In this document: piece by piece, positions 44,284 through 52,717 of the stretch | Numbering within the stretch: position 1 is the stretch's first letter | How the letters are laid out: every line of letters begins with the position of its first letter | Assembly (NCBI GenBank): GCA_016927315.1 | Contig: JAFGMV010000048.1 | Span: 1-57,618 of the forward strand | Source of the DNA: Anaerolineales bacterium | Lineage (GTDB): Bacteria; Chloroflexota; Anaerolineae; Anaerolineales; Villigracilaceae | Reading direction: 5' to 3' | Length of the DNA stretch: 57,618 nucleotides | The notes under the pieces: model-generated | What the model was told of the DNA's origin: nothing | Database searches by the model: none | Seen by the model: only the letters and a program-made list of their open reading frames with translations | Program-made: the position numbers and the translations under genes

Positions 44284-44601
44284 TTGTCCAATTACCCACC
44301 CCCACCCGGTCCACCCCCAAAACCGAACAGTACCCTTGCAATTGTTAGTCTGATCGCAGGCATCCTCGGCTTTATCCAAATTGTGCCAATCATCGGCCCA
44401 ATTGTTGCGGTTATCACCGGCCACATGGCAAAGAATGAGATCCGAACGAGTATGGGGCAGCTTAACGGTGACGGCCTGGCAACTGCCGGATTGATCCTGG
44501 GTTACATCCCGCTGGTCCTTGGTGTCCTGGCCTGTTGCGTTGTTGCCATCCTGGTAGCACTAGGAATGGTTACTATCCCGTTTGTTGAAGCCATGTATTA
44601 G
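44284..44601 (+). CDS. DUF4190-type small membrane protein
   Basis: 105 residues starting at TTG 44284, supported by GGAGG five bases upstream. A proline-rich N-terminus (YPPPPGPPPKP) precedes two membrane helices with GILGFIQ and GHMAKNEIRTS between them, and GLATAGLILGYI, the usual DUF4190 layout. It follows the DUF4126 gene by 25 bases. Function unknown. Confidence 0.82.
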   Translation: MSNYPPPPGPPPKPNSTLAIVSLIAGILGFIQIVPIIGPIVAVITGHMAKNEIRTSMGQLNGDGLATAGLILGYIPLVLGVLACCVVAILVALGMVTIPFVEAMY

Positions 44602-44613
44602 GAGATATTCAAA

Positions 44614-44781
44614 ATGAGCGAAAACATCCCCCCCGTTGAACCCGTGCAGGAACCCAAGAAAAACAAAACATTGATCATTATCATTGTAGCGGTGGTCCTT
44701 GTGTGCTGCTGCTGCACTGCAATCGGCGTCCTCGGTTGGAACTTCGGTGACCAACTGTTATCCCAATTAGGTGTCTACTAG
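44614..44781 (+). CDS. 55-residue membrane peptide with four consecutive cysteines
   Basis: A short gene. AGGAGAT precedes ATG 44614, 12 bases after the DUF4190 stop, and the reading ends at TAG 44781. The peptide has an acidic/Pro start, a KKNK stop-transfer motif and one hydrophobic helix with VCCCCT in its middle, then a polar tail. The layout echoes the DUF4190 neighbour (Pro-rich head, helix, short tail). Function unknown. Confidence 0.7.
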   Translation: MSENIPPVEPVQEPKKNKTLIIIIVAVVLVCCCCTAIGVLGWNFGDQLLSQLGVY

Positions 44782-44853
44782 AAATCTCACAAGGACAATA
44801 CAGAGGCGACTGACCGCCCCCACACGGTTTACCGTGGAAAAGCTCTTCGTGAA

Positions 44854-45309
44854 TTACGGAGAGTTTTTCATTACGAACGATCGTCTCAACGCTTCCAACC
44901 CGGCCAGCGCCGCTGAACGGACCTGTTCCTCCAGGTTAAGGCCGGAAAATTCTTCTTCGTCCAATACCAGCTGTGTTCCATCCGGACCGACCCATAGATC
45001 GAGCGCCAGGTCTTGGTACGAAAGTCGACCGTTTTCAAAGACAGCCGGATATCCGATATTACAGTACCAGCCTTTGAATTTCCCATCATCACGGTCGAAA
45101 ATTTCGAAGATGTTGTACCAGCGATCGGTGAAAAAGGTTTCCACAAAGCGATCCTTCTTTTTGATCGTTACATAAGGGAGCTGCCTATCCTCACGAGAAA
45201 AATATGCTTCCAGTACTACCCGGTTCTTATGCAGTTCCAGCAAGACCCCTTCATACTGCAGGATCTCATTCCCATATGCGTCGCACTTGACGACAGAAAT
45301 GGTACTCAT
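44854..45309 (-). CDS. DUF402 domain protein
   Basis: 151 residues from ATG 45309, whose start overlaps the stop of the ABC ATPase gene. The DUF402 signature is present as TDRWYNIFEIFDRDDGKFKGWYCNIGYP followed by DLALDLWVGPDG. Relatives of this fold include nucleoside di/triphosphatases (SA1684/YgaC type) that hydrolyse NDPs with divalent metal; Asp and Glu residues for this are plausible here. Being the last gene of an ABC importer operon is unusual. Confidence 0.85.
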   Translation of the reverse strand: MSTISVVKCDAYGNEILQYEGVLLELHKNRVVLEAYFSREDRQLPYVTIKKKDRFVETFFTDRWYNIFEIFDRDDGKFKGWYCNIGYPAVFENGRLSYQDLALDLWVGPDGTQLVLDEEEFSGLNLEEQVRSAALAGLEALRRSFVMKNSP

Positions 45310-46307
45310 CCCAGGCACTCTCCCACAACCGGAACCTCGAGCACTTCCCCAAGCTGTGGCGCTTCATGCCAATAAAAATATAAGCCGTTCTCCAGGGTAA
45401 CCCTGAACTGCTCCTGGTGAAAGACAACATCACTGACACGGCCCGAAATTTTGCTGCCGCCAGCCTCCGGCCTGTTCTGTCCCGGGCGGATCAAAATAGA
45501 GACCGCCTGTCCGGGCACATGTCTGTGCAGACAGGTCGCCTCCAGCATTCCAGCCTTTGTTTCCACCTGTCCGGTTTGGGTCACAGTGCCATCCAGCACA
45601 CTTCCCAACCCCAGGAAACGCGCCACCCAGGCCGAAGCAGGCCGGGAATAAATCTCCTGCGGCGCGCCATCCTGGACAATCTGGCCTTCATTCAGGAGCA
45701 GGATGCGGTCAGCGATCGTTGCCGCCTCCTCCTGGTCATGGGTTACGTAAATGGCAGGGATGCCCGTGCTGTGCAGGATCTGGCGCAGTTCTGTGATCAA
45801 CAAATCTCGCAGGGTTCGGTCAAGCGCCCCCAGGGGTTCATCGAACATCATCAGGCGCGGTCCCGGGGCCAGGGCACGCGCCAGGGCTACCCGCTGCTGT
45901 TCCCCCCCGGAAAGATCGTTTACCCGGCGCCCTCCAAAGCCTGCCAGGCTGACCTGTCTCAGCGCCTGCTCCACTCGCCGGTTGGTCTCCTGATCGCCCA
46001 GGCCCTGCATTTTCAACCCGAAAGCGATATTCCCGGCAACCGTCAGGTGGGGGAAAAGCGCATAATCCTGGAACACCAGCCCAAAATTACGGTGGTGAAC
46101 CGGGACGTCCGCCAGATCACGGTTATCCCAATAAACACAACCGGCCTCTGGTATATCCAGCCCGGCAATGATCCGGAGCAGGGTAGACTTGCCGCTGCCG
46201 GAGGCTCCCAACAGGCAGACCGTCTCTCCCTCCCCAACAGCGAAAGAGACGCCGTTGAGCAGTATCTCGTCTTCGTATTTCTTGGAAATATTCTTTAACT
46301 CAAGCAT
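45306..46307 (-). CDS. ABC importer ATP-binding protein with TOBE domain
   Basis: 333 residues. Walker A GASGSGKST, Q-loop VFQDYALFPHLTV, signature LSGGEQQR, Walker B LMMFDEPLGALD, H-loop VTHDQ, then a C-terminal TOBE-like region (about 240-333). This is the FbpC/PotA/ThiQ-like class that energises Fe3+, polyamine, thiamine or sulfate uptake. It follows the fused permease by 39 bases. No binding-protein gene is nearby. Confidence 0.92.
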   Translation of the reverse strand: MLELKNISKKYEDEILLNGVSFAVGEGETVCLLGASGSGKSTLLRIIAGLDIPEAGCVYWDNRDLADVPVHHRNFGLVFQDYALFPHLTVAGNIAFGLKMQGLGDQETNRRVEQALRQVSLAGFGGRRVNDLSGGEQQRVALARALAPGPRLMMFDEPLGALDRTLRDLLITELRQILHSTGIPAIYVTHDQEEAATIADRILLLNEGQIVQDGAPQEIYSRPASAWVARFLGLGSVLDGTVTQTGQVETKAGMLEATCLHRHVPGQAVSILIRPGQNRPEAGGSKISGRVSDVVFHQEQFRVTLENGLYFYWHEAPQLGEVLEVPVVGECLG

Positions 46308-46346
46308 CCTTCTTCTCTCGCTTATCGAAGCCGTGAAAACACACCA

Positions 46347-48023
46347 CTAAAATTCTTCTGTTCCCGGAACCCGCACCCATTCGATCAATAAAATACCGGC
46401 AGTTGTCAAAACCATCAGGTAAGCCGCCATAGCCATGGCCTGCCCATAATTCATTCCCCCCGGTTGTGCAAGGAAACGGTAGATGGCAATCGGGATGGTC
46501 GGATATTCAGGACGCGTCAGCAGGGATGTCGCTCCAAACTCACCCAAAGAGACGGTAAATGCAAAGGTAGCCGCCGCCAGCACTGCCCGCCGCAGGATAG
46601 GCCATTCGACTGTTAACCAGACCTGCCAGGGAGAAGCTCCCAGCACTGCCGCAGCCTGCCTGTAACGGTCAGGAATTGCAATGAGCGCCGGCTGCAAACT
46701 GCGAATCACAAAAGGCAGCGCTATCATGGTATGCGCCAGGGGCACCAGCCAGGGAGATTTCAACAATTTCAATGGAGGTGAGTTGAAAGCAACAATAAAA
46801 CCCAACCCCAGTGTGACTGCCGACGTCCCTAATGGGAGCAGCAGGACAGGATCCAGGAATTTCTCCAGACGACCAGGACGCGCCAGGGCTGAAGCAGCCG
46901 GGTATCCGAGCACCAGGGAGAGCAGCACCGTCATCCCGGCATATTTCAACGAGTTCCCTGCAGCCTGGATTGGGGGAACATAAAAGACCGAGCTGCGGCG
47001 ATTGATGAACAGCTCCGAGTAATAGTCCAGGGTCAAACCTGCCTGGAAGCCGGTCCGCTCCCCGCGCTCGGGCTCCAGGCGGGTGACAGAACGCAGCGGC
47101 AGGGACGCCATCGGTAGAACGAATAAGGTAATCAAAACAGAGACCATCAGGCCGACAAAAAGTCTCTGCCGCCAACCGGCAGGAGAGCGCAGGTTCATCT
47201 CTGAGGGGCGCTGTTCGCTGACCACCGCTGCACGCCGGATATATCTCGAATACAACACAGAAAAAAACAGCGTGCAGGTAATCTGGATCAGCGACAAGAG
47301 GGCTGCCACTGGCAGGTTTAGCAGCTGTAAGGCCTGGATATAGATTTCAACTTCCAGGGTTGCAAATGTTGGACCACCCAATAACAGGATCACCCCAAAA
47401 CTGGTGAAATCGAACAAGAACACCAGCATCCCGGCTGCCAGAATGGCAGGCCGCAGCAGGGGCAGGATAATTTGCAACCAGACTCGCCGTCTATCCGCAC
47501 CCAGGACACGAGCAGCTTGCTCCAGGCGAGGATTGGAATGCTGCAGGGCGTTTCCCACCACCCGGATCACAATGGTTGTATTATAGAAGGTATGCGCAAC
47601 CAGGATCGCCCAAAGACTATACAGGAAATGGACAGGGGGCGCAGCCAGATCGAACCATCTCATCAGGACCAGGTTCACCCAGCCGCGCGGCCCCAATAAG
47701 GCATTGAAACCCGCAGCCACCACCACGGTCGGCAGCATGAAAGGAACGGCTGTCAATGCCTTCAGGAGTGGTTTCCCCGGGAAGTGATAACGGGCAAAAA
47801 GATAAGCCGCCGGTAGTCCGAGTAAAAGCGTCAGGAGTGTGGATAGTACTGCCTGGAAAAGGGTAAAACGCAATGCTGTGATACTGGTCTGCCAGGCTCT
47901 GGGATCGGATAATACTGAGACTTCAAAACCCAATTCAAAAATTCGAAACAGTGGATAAAAAAAGAACACGCCCAGAAAAAGCAGGGGAGCCAACCAGAAC
48001 AACAACGAACGCCGCGAATTCAT
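46347..48023 (-). CDS. fused ABC importer permease (FbpB/ThiP-like)
   Basis: 558 residues with about twelve membrane helices and two permease cores. The coupling loops are visible as GADRRRVWLQIILPLLRP (about residue 178) and GASPWQVWLTVEWPILRRA (about 465). FbpB and ThiP share this two-domain fusion, so the substrate is likely iron(III) or thiamine; sequence does not decide. The -10 element TATAAT at 48030-48035 is so close to ATG 48023 that the message may be leaderless. Confidence 0.9.
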   Translation of the reverse strand: MNSRRSLLFWLAPLLFLGVFFFYPLFRIFELGFEVSVLSDPRAWQTSITALRFTLFQAVLSTLLTLLLGLPAAYLFARYHFPGKPLLKALTAVPFMLPTVVVAAGFNALLGPRGWVNLVLMRWFDLAAPPVHFLYSLWAILVAHTFYNTTIVIRVVGNALQHSNPRLEQAARVLGADRRRVWLQIILPLLRPAILAAGMLVFLFDFTSFGVILLLGGPTFATLEVEIYIQALQLLNLPVAALLSLIQITCTLFFSVLYSRYIRRAAVVSEQRPSEMNLRSPAGWRQRLFVGLMVSVLITLFVLPMASLPLRSVTRLEPERGERTGFQAGLTLDYYSELFINRRSSVFYVPPIQAAGNSLKYAGMTVLLSLVLGYPAASALARPGRLEKFLDPVLLLPLGTSAVTLGLGFIVAFNSPPLKLLKSPWLVPLAHTMIALPFVIRSLQPALIAIPDRYRQAAAVLGASPWQVWLTVEWPILRRAVLAAATFAFTVSLGEFGATSLLTRPEYPTIPIAIYRFLAQPGGMNYGQAMAMAAYLMVLTTAGILLIEWVRVPGTEEF

Positions 48024-48150
48024 ACCCTGATTATAAACATTTTTTTAGCCCTTTTTGATTCCCATCATTGAACAGGCATGCTATACTGTTCCAGACACCG
48101 ACACAGGAGGCGCCGCATACAGCATCAAGACCGACATACTCTGCAAAAAA

Positions 48151-48169
48151 CGAACCGCTGGTCGGTTCG
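48151..48169 (+). repeat. hairpin in leader of LysE-type gene
   Basis: CGAACCG and CGGTTCG pair around a 5-base loop. It follows an extended -10 promoter element (TGCTATACT, 48079-48087) and precedes the exporter gene by over 100 bases. It may be a leader structure. Confidence 0.35.
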
Positions 48170-48312
48170 ATCCTGATAGCGGGTGCACCTGATGGTTACG
48201 GGAGCTTCATCACCCGGGATGGAGTGAGGTGTTCCTGGAATACAACCCGTTATGGGATACCCACTTTGGATACCGGACAAAAACTGATCCGTACCCGGAA
48301 AGTGAGATAGCT

Positions 48313-48927
48313 TTGCACCCGGAACTTTTCCTCACCGGCGTGATGTTTGGCTTATCAATTGCAGCCCCGGTCGGGCCAATTGGTGTACTTTGTATACGCC
48401 GTACACTGGTGTATGGGCGCTTGAACGGGTTCCTTTCAGGTATGGGCGCCGCCAGCGCCGACGCAGTCTATGGCAGTATTGCCGGGTTTGGTCTAACACT
48501 CATCTCTTCTTCCCTGATGCGCGGACAGTTCTGGCTGCATCTCCTGGGTGGGTTATTCCTGGTCTATCTGGGACTCAAAACATTCTTTGCCCAACCGGGT
48601 CTGGAAGCAGCCGAAACCAACCCAACCAGTGATCTAGCCAAAGCCTATGCCACGACTTTCCTGCTGACCCTGACCAATCCAATGACCATCCTCTCTTTTG
48701 CTGCCATTTTCGCCGGTCTGGACGTAACAGCGACTGCGGGGGATTATCCCAGCGCTTTCAAGCTGGTTTTGGGTGTTTTTACCGGTTCAGCCTTATGGTG
48801 GGGTCTGCTCAGCCTCGGGATTGGGTTCCTTCACAACAAAGTAAGCCCAAACAGCCTGCAATGGATCAATCGTATCTCTGGAACGATCATCACCAGCTTC
48901 GGTATCCTGGCATTCATTACCATCTGA
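48313..48927 (+). CDS. LysE/RhtB family exporter
   Basis: About 204 residues if TTG 48313 is the start; a frame from GTG 48229 adds 28 polar residues not expected in the family, and ATG 48343 is a further option. Six membrane helices. GLSIAAPVGPIGVLCIRRTL and the GxxxADAVYG of helix 2 are LysE hallmarks. It exports amino acids or similar small molecules. The next gene starts 15 bases on, so the HAD phosphatase is probably co-transcribed. Confidence 0.85.
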   Translation: MHPELFLTGVMFGLSIAAPVGPIGVLCIRRTLVYGRLNGFLSGMGAASADAVYGSIAGFGLTLISSSLMRGQFWLHLLGGLFLVYLGLKTFFAQPGLEAAETNPTSDLAKAYATTFLLTLTNPMTILSFAAIFAGLDVTATAGDYPSAFKLVLGVFTGSALWWGLLSLGIGFLHNKVSPNSLQWINRISGTIITSFGILAFITI

Positions 48928-48942
48928 TCTGAGGTAGTAAGC

Positions 48943-49578
48943 ATGGCAATCAAAACCCTTATCTGGGATTTCGACGGCACACTATGTAATAGTTACCCTG
49001 CCATCGGGGACTGTTACCTTGAGGCGCTCAAGACCCTGGGACACAGCGTTGACCAGGAATGGGTTCAGGCCTTGTTACACGAATCGATGAGCCGCTGCGA
49101 AAGCATCCTTTCCGAAACTTATTCACTTGCTCCGGATGAACTCAACCAGGAATTTCACCAATACTATAAACTGTTAAACGAAGACACCCACCCACCCTTC
49201 CCGGGCGTGGGAGAATTATGTAAATATATACTCGCTCATGACGGTAAAAACCTGATGGTCACTCACCGGGGCAGGAAATCCATCCTGAAAATCATGGAGT
49301 ATTATGACCTGCAGCAGTACTTTACAGACTTCATCACCAGCGACGACAACTTCCCTCGCAAACCTGACCCGGCCGCATTTATTGCCATACTCGAACGTAA
49401 CAACATTGATCGTTCAACGGCCCTGGGAATTGGAGATCGAGAAATAGATATCCTTGCCGCACATGGCGCAGGTATCAGAGCCTGTCTGTTTTCTCCTGAT
49501 AGGACATTCACAACAGCAGATTTTTCTTTCAGCGATTATTCAAGACTGCAAAACCAGATCCTTGAAGAAGCGCTGTAA
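48943..49578 (+). CDS. HAD-superfamily hydrolase (phosphoglycolate phosphatase-like)
   Basis: 211 residues. HAD motifs: DFDGTLCNSY (nucleophile Asp10), VTHRGR with the motif II Thr, RKPDP with the motif III Lys and GIGDREIDILAA (motif IV acids). The cap is a small helical C1 type. Typical substrates are phosphoglycolate, sugar phosphates or nucleotides. GAGGTAG precedes the ATG. Confidence 0.92.
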   Translation: MAIKTLIWDFDGTLCNSYPAIGDCYLEALKTLGHSVDQEWVQALLHESMSRCESILSETYSLAPDELNQEFHQYYKLLNEDTHPPFPGVGELCKYILAHDGKNLMVTHRGRKSILKIMEYYDLQQYFTDFITSDDNFPRKPDPAAFIAILERNNIDRSTALGIGDREIDILAAHGAGIRACLFSPDRTFTTADFSFSDYSRLQNQILEEAL

Positions 49579-49616
49579 AAAGTCAGCCCCAGGTTTAAAA
49601 ACCTGGGGCTGACTTT
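49579..49616. terminator. bidirectional 18-bp perfect hairpin terminator
   Basis: 18-base arms (49579-49596 and 49599-49616) match perfectly, beginning AAAGTCAGCCCC and ending GGGGCTGACTTT. The A-rich and T-rich flanks allow termination of both the HAD gene and the convergent dnaA. Confidence 0.88.
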
Positions 49617-49633
49617 CATCGGTTTACCATTCT

Positions 49634-50998
49634 TTAGACAACAGCACACTGACCGTACAACTGCTGACGAATTTGTACAATCTGGCGGCGCAGGCGATCA
49701 TCGCGTTCAAGCTGATCAGAGATCTTATCAATCGCATACATAACGGTTGTATGGTCACGGCCGCCCAGTGCTTCCCCAATTTGTGGTAAGGAGATATTTG
49801 CTTCTTCGCGCATCAGGTACATGGCAATCTGGCGAGGCAGGGCAACATCACGGGAACGTCCACGCCCGAGCAACTTATCGATCGATAGATTGAAGCTGCG
49901 CGCCACAATATCTACCACCTGCTCAGGGCGAATGTCTTCATGCTGAGGCAGCAGATCTGCCAGGGCCACCTCGACCAATTGAGGCGTCAACTGTGACCCG
50001 CTTAGATCTGCAAAAGCAATAATTCGGTTAAGGGCGCCTTCCAGTTCACGGATATTGGACTGCACCCGACGGGAGATGACTTCAAGGATTTCATCCGGAA
50101 CAAACCGCCCCGCGCGTTCAGCTTTGTAGCGCAAAATAGCCAGACGTGTTTCCAGGTCTGGAGGTTGAATATCAGCAGTAAGTCCCCATTCAAACCGTGA
50201 CCGCAGGCGCTCTTCCAGCGTCACCAATGATTTCGGAGATCGATCAGAAGATACAATGATTTGTTTATTCTGGCCATGAAGTGTGTTGAAGGTATGGAAG
50301 AATTCTTCTTGAGTTGATTCCTTGCCTGCAATGAATTGGATATCGTCAATCAACAATACATCAATCGAACGATACTTCTCCCTGAAAGCCTGGGTTGTAT
50401 GCGTACGAATAGCGTTGATCATATCATTTGTGAACTCTTCTGAAGAAACATATAAGATGCGCAAACCTCTCTCATGGCACGCATTTCCAATTGCATGCAG
50501 CAGGTGAGTTTTCCCCAAACCAACACCCCCATACAAGAAAAGAGGGTTATAAGCCCTGGCAGGTTTATCAGCAACCGCCTGGCAGGCGGCATGCGCCAAA
50601 CGGTTTCCGGTTCCCACAACAAAATTATCAAAGGTATACCGCGGATTAATGGTTGGGTTCTGTTTTAGCGGTGTATCAACTGCTGGTTCATCTTCCTCAA
50701 GAACGGATGCAGAGACAATCGTTCTGCTATCCCTTACGACCGGCTGCATATCATCCTGAGACACCACAAAATTTACATGAACACTTGAATTAAGAATTCC
50801 AATGAGCAAGCGACTTACCGTACTGGACAACCGGCTTTCAAGCCAATCCCGTGCATATGCGTTACGGACACCGATGGTTAATATATTGTTTTCATATGAA
50901 AGTGGGCGTGTATCACGGACCCAGGTATCAAACGATGCTTTTGGCATCTCCATCTGCAACTGTCCTAATACGGATTTCCAGGCTTGCTCAACGTTCAT
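49634..50998 (-). CDS. dnaA: chromosomal replication initiator DnaA
   Basis: 454 residues. Domain I (about 1-80) includes FDTWVRDTRPL. AAA+ domain: YTFDNFVVGTGNRLAHAA, Walker A GGVGLGKTHLLHA, Walker B VLLIDDIQF, and SDRSPK sensor region. C-terminal DnaA-box-binding domain with EALGGRDHTTVMYAIDKI. It binds oriC and opens the duplex in an ATP-dependent way. It stands alone here, without dnaN or recF next to it, and ends at a strong terminator. Confidence 0.98.
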   Translation of the reverse strand: MNVEQAWKSVLGQLQMEMPKASFDTWVRDTRPLSYENNILTIGVRNAYARDWLESRLSSTVSRLLIGILNSSVHVNFVVSQDDMQPVVRDSRTIVSASVLEEDEPAVDTPLKQNPTINPRYTFDNFVVGTGNRLAHAACQAVADKPARAYNPLFLYGGVGLGKTHLLHAIGNACHERGLRILYVSSEEFTNDMINAIRTHTTQAFREKYRSIDVLLIDDIQFIAGKESTQEEFFHTFNTLHGQNKQIIVSSDRSPKSLVTLEERLRSRFEWGLTADIQPPDLETRLAILRYKAERAGRFVPDEILEVISRRVQSNIRELEGALNRIIAFADLSGSQLTPQLVEVALADLLPQHEDIRPEQVVDIVARSFNLSIDKLLGRGRSRDVALPRQIAMYLMREEANISLPQIGEALGGRDHTTVMYAIDKISDQLERDDRLRRQIVQIRQQLYGQCAVV

Positions 50999-51447
50999 GC
51001 TGTGCTCCTCATTGCTTTGTGATGGGCTCGTCGTATGTGAAAACTATCCGCTGCTGGTGCAGCGGCTAAGCTAACAATTTATTCAGTTCAAAACAAAAAC
51101 TACCAGGGTTCGGGATGACTATTACGGGGCAACATCCCATTTCAGCGTCGCTTACTATTCTAGCAGAAAACTGCTCATTGTCCAACACGCACACCCTACG
51201 GAATGTTAAAAACTTTCTCTTTTTTAAGGTGAAGGAATGTTAAAAAATCATCCTGTGGTGCAGGGGTTCATTCTTAATAATTAGAACGATTGTTTCAGCC
51301 AAAAATCCACAATTCACAACGCGTACCCCCATATATAGGGATTAAACCTCATAAAAACCAATATCTCGTAAATATGCCTTAACGAACTTGCAGATGGTCA
51401 TCGGTAAATAATCGCGGCGCCAATCTCAGGATTCAGAGACTCACGCA
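50999..51447. other. dnaA upstream region
   Basis: About 450 bases. I see no consensus DnaA boxes (only 7/9 matches such as AATCCACA at 51304-51311), so an origin cannot be claimed. A 13-base direct repeat GGAATGTTAAAAA occurs at 51200-51212 and 51235-51247. Confidence 0.45.
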
Positions 51448-52614
51448 TTATGATTTGTTCTTATCGGTAATAATCTCCCTTGGCACCCACGCCTGGACAG
51501 TAGTCCCTTCCCCTGGTATGGAGGATATATCCACATCCCCGCCTGCGTTTTTCGCTCGGGTTTGCATATTGGCCAGACCATGACCGATATTCATGTTCAT
51601 CTTTTCTCTGTCGAACCCCTGACCATTGTCCTGTACTTCCATAAGCACCCTGGCAGAGGTAACCAGGACACTGATTGTAACTGTTTTGGCTTTGGCATGA
51701 CGAGCGACATTGGCCAATGCTTCCTGGCAAATATGAAAAAGGATCTTGGCATGGTCTGTTGAGAGACCATGGATAGCATCAGAGGGTCCAGTGAGCGTTG
51801 CATCAGACAATGTATTTGCCCGATACTCAGTCACCAGGCGCGCCAGGCTGGCCATTAACCCCAGCCCATCGAATTGTCGGGGACGCAGGTCAAGAATATA
51901 GGTTCGTATGTCCCGTATTGTTTGGTTGAGATCATCGATAGCCCGCTGAATTCGCTGCCGTGTTTCACTGTTTTCATCGCTCAGAAAATGCGCAGCACTG
52001 TCCAGGGATAAGCCGACTGCAAAAATCGACTGGATGATACCATCATGCAAGTCCATTCCAATTCGTTCGCGTTCTTCCATTACCGCCAGTCTCCGGGCAT
52101 TATTGTGTAAACGCGCATTCTCGATGGCGACAGCTGCATACGCTGCAAACATCTGGATAATCATCTCATCATCTTGTGTGAACTCATCGCCATTTTGTTT
52201 TTCGGTCAGATACAATTGCCCCAACTGGCGATCTCCTACTCGAATTGGAACTCCCAAAAAAGAATGCATCGGGGTATGATTGGGAGGGAATCCTGCGCTG
52301 CGAGGATCGGCAGAGATATCTGGTAATCGTATTGTCGCCTCAGTATCCATCAACGCGCCAATCAAACCCTGCCCCTTTGGAGGATGGGGAATTCGTTTAA
52401 TCTGTTTTTCAGACATACCCACAGTAATGAACTGCGTAAGTTTTCCTCCATCATCCAAAACCCCCAGCGCTGTATAACGTGCTTCGGCCTGTTGGCAGGC
52501 AAGGTTGGCAATACGCTCGAGTAATGTCTCCAATGAAACATCCTTAACCAGTTCCAAACTTGCTTGATGCAAGGCGATTAATCGATCCTGTAATTGTTCA
52601 CGGGTCAAGAGCAT
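51448..52614 (-). CDS. GAF-domain NarL-type histidine kinase (orphan)
   Basis: 388 residues from ATG 52614 with TGAGGTG upstream. A GAF domain covers about residues 10-160 (SLETLLERIANLACQ...ARYTALGVLDDGG...SFLGVPIRVGDRQLGQLYLTEK), HisKA_3 about 170-235 (ERERIGMDLHDGIIQSIFAVGLSL, phosphoacceptor His) and HATPase about 285-385 (DNGQGF, GHGLANM). There is no membrane segment, so it senses a cytoplasmic signal, as DevS/NreB-like kinases do. No response regulator gene is adjacent. Confidence 0.92.
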   Translation of the reverse strand: MLLTREQLQDRLIALHQASLELVKDVSLETLLERIANLACQQAEARYTALGVLDDGGKLTQFITVGMSEKQIKRIPHPPKGQGLIGALMDTEATIRLPDISADPRSAGFPPNHTPMHSFLGVPIRVGDRQLGQLYLTEKQNGDEFTQDDEMIIQMFAAYAAVAIENARLHNNARRLAVMEERERIGMDLHDGIIQSIFAVGLSLDSAAHFLSDENSETRQRIQRAIDDLNQTIRDIRTYILDLRPRQFDGLGLMASLARLVTEYRANTLSDATLTGPSDAIHGLSTDHAKILFHICQEALANVARHAKAKTVTISVLVTSARVLMEVQDNGQGFDREKMNMNIGHGLANMQTRAKNAGGDVDISSIPGEGTTVQAWVPREIITDKNKS

Positions 52615-52637
52615 ATAAAAACACCTCAATCAGCATA

Positions 52638-52646
52638 ATTATACCA
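52638..52646 (-). promoter_or_regulatory. extended -10 promoter of the GAF kinase
   Basis: On the minus strand TGGTATAAT is an extended -10 element about 24 bases before ATG 52614. A separate plus-strand -10 (TATAGT, 52687-52692) probably serves the mevalonate operon. Confidence 0.5.
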
Positions 52647-52717
52647 ATTTTGTCAAATCTGATAGGTTTTGCAAGTATTTACACCTTATAGTTTAGTAAT
52701 TAACAGGAAAAAAGGCG

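Noticed and set aside
48024..48150. TPP riboswitch for the ThiP-like ABC importer
   Set aside because: No CTGAGA or ACCTGATCTGG-like core is found on the minus strand, and the -10 lies directly before the start codon.
50999..51447. oriC next to dnaA
   Set aside because: No consensus DnaA boxes and no AT-rich unwinding array; partial matches only.
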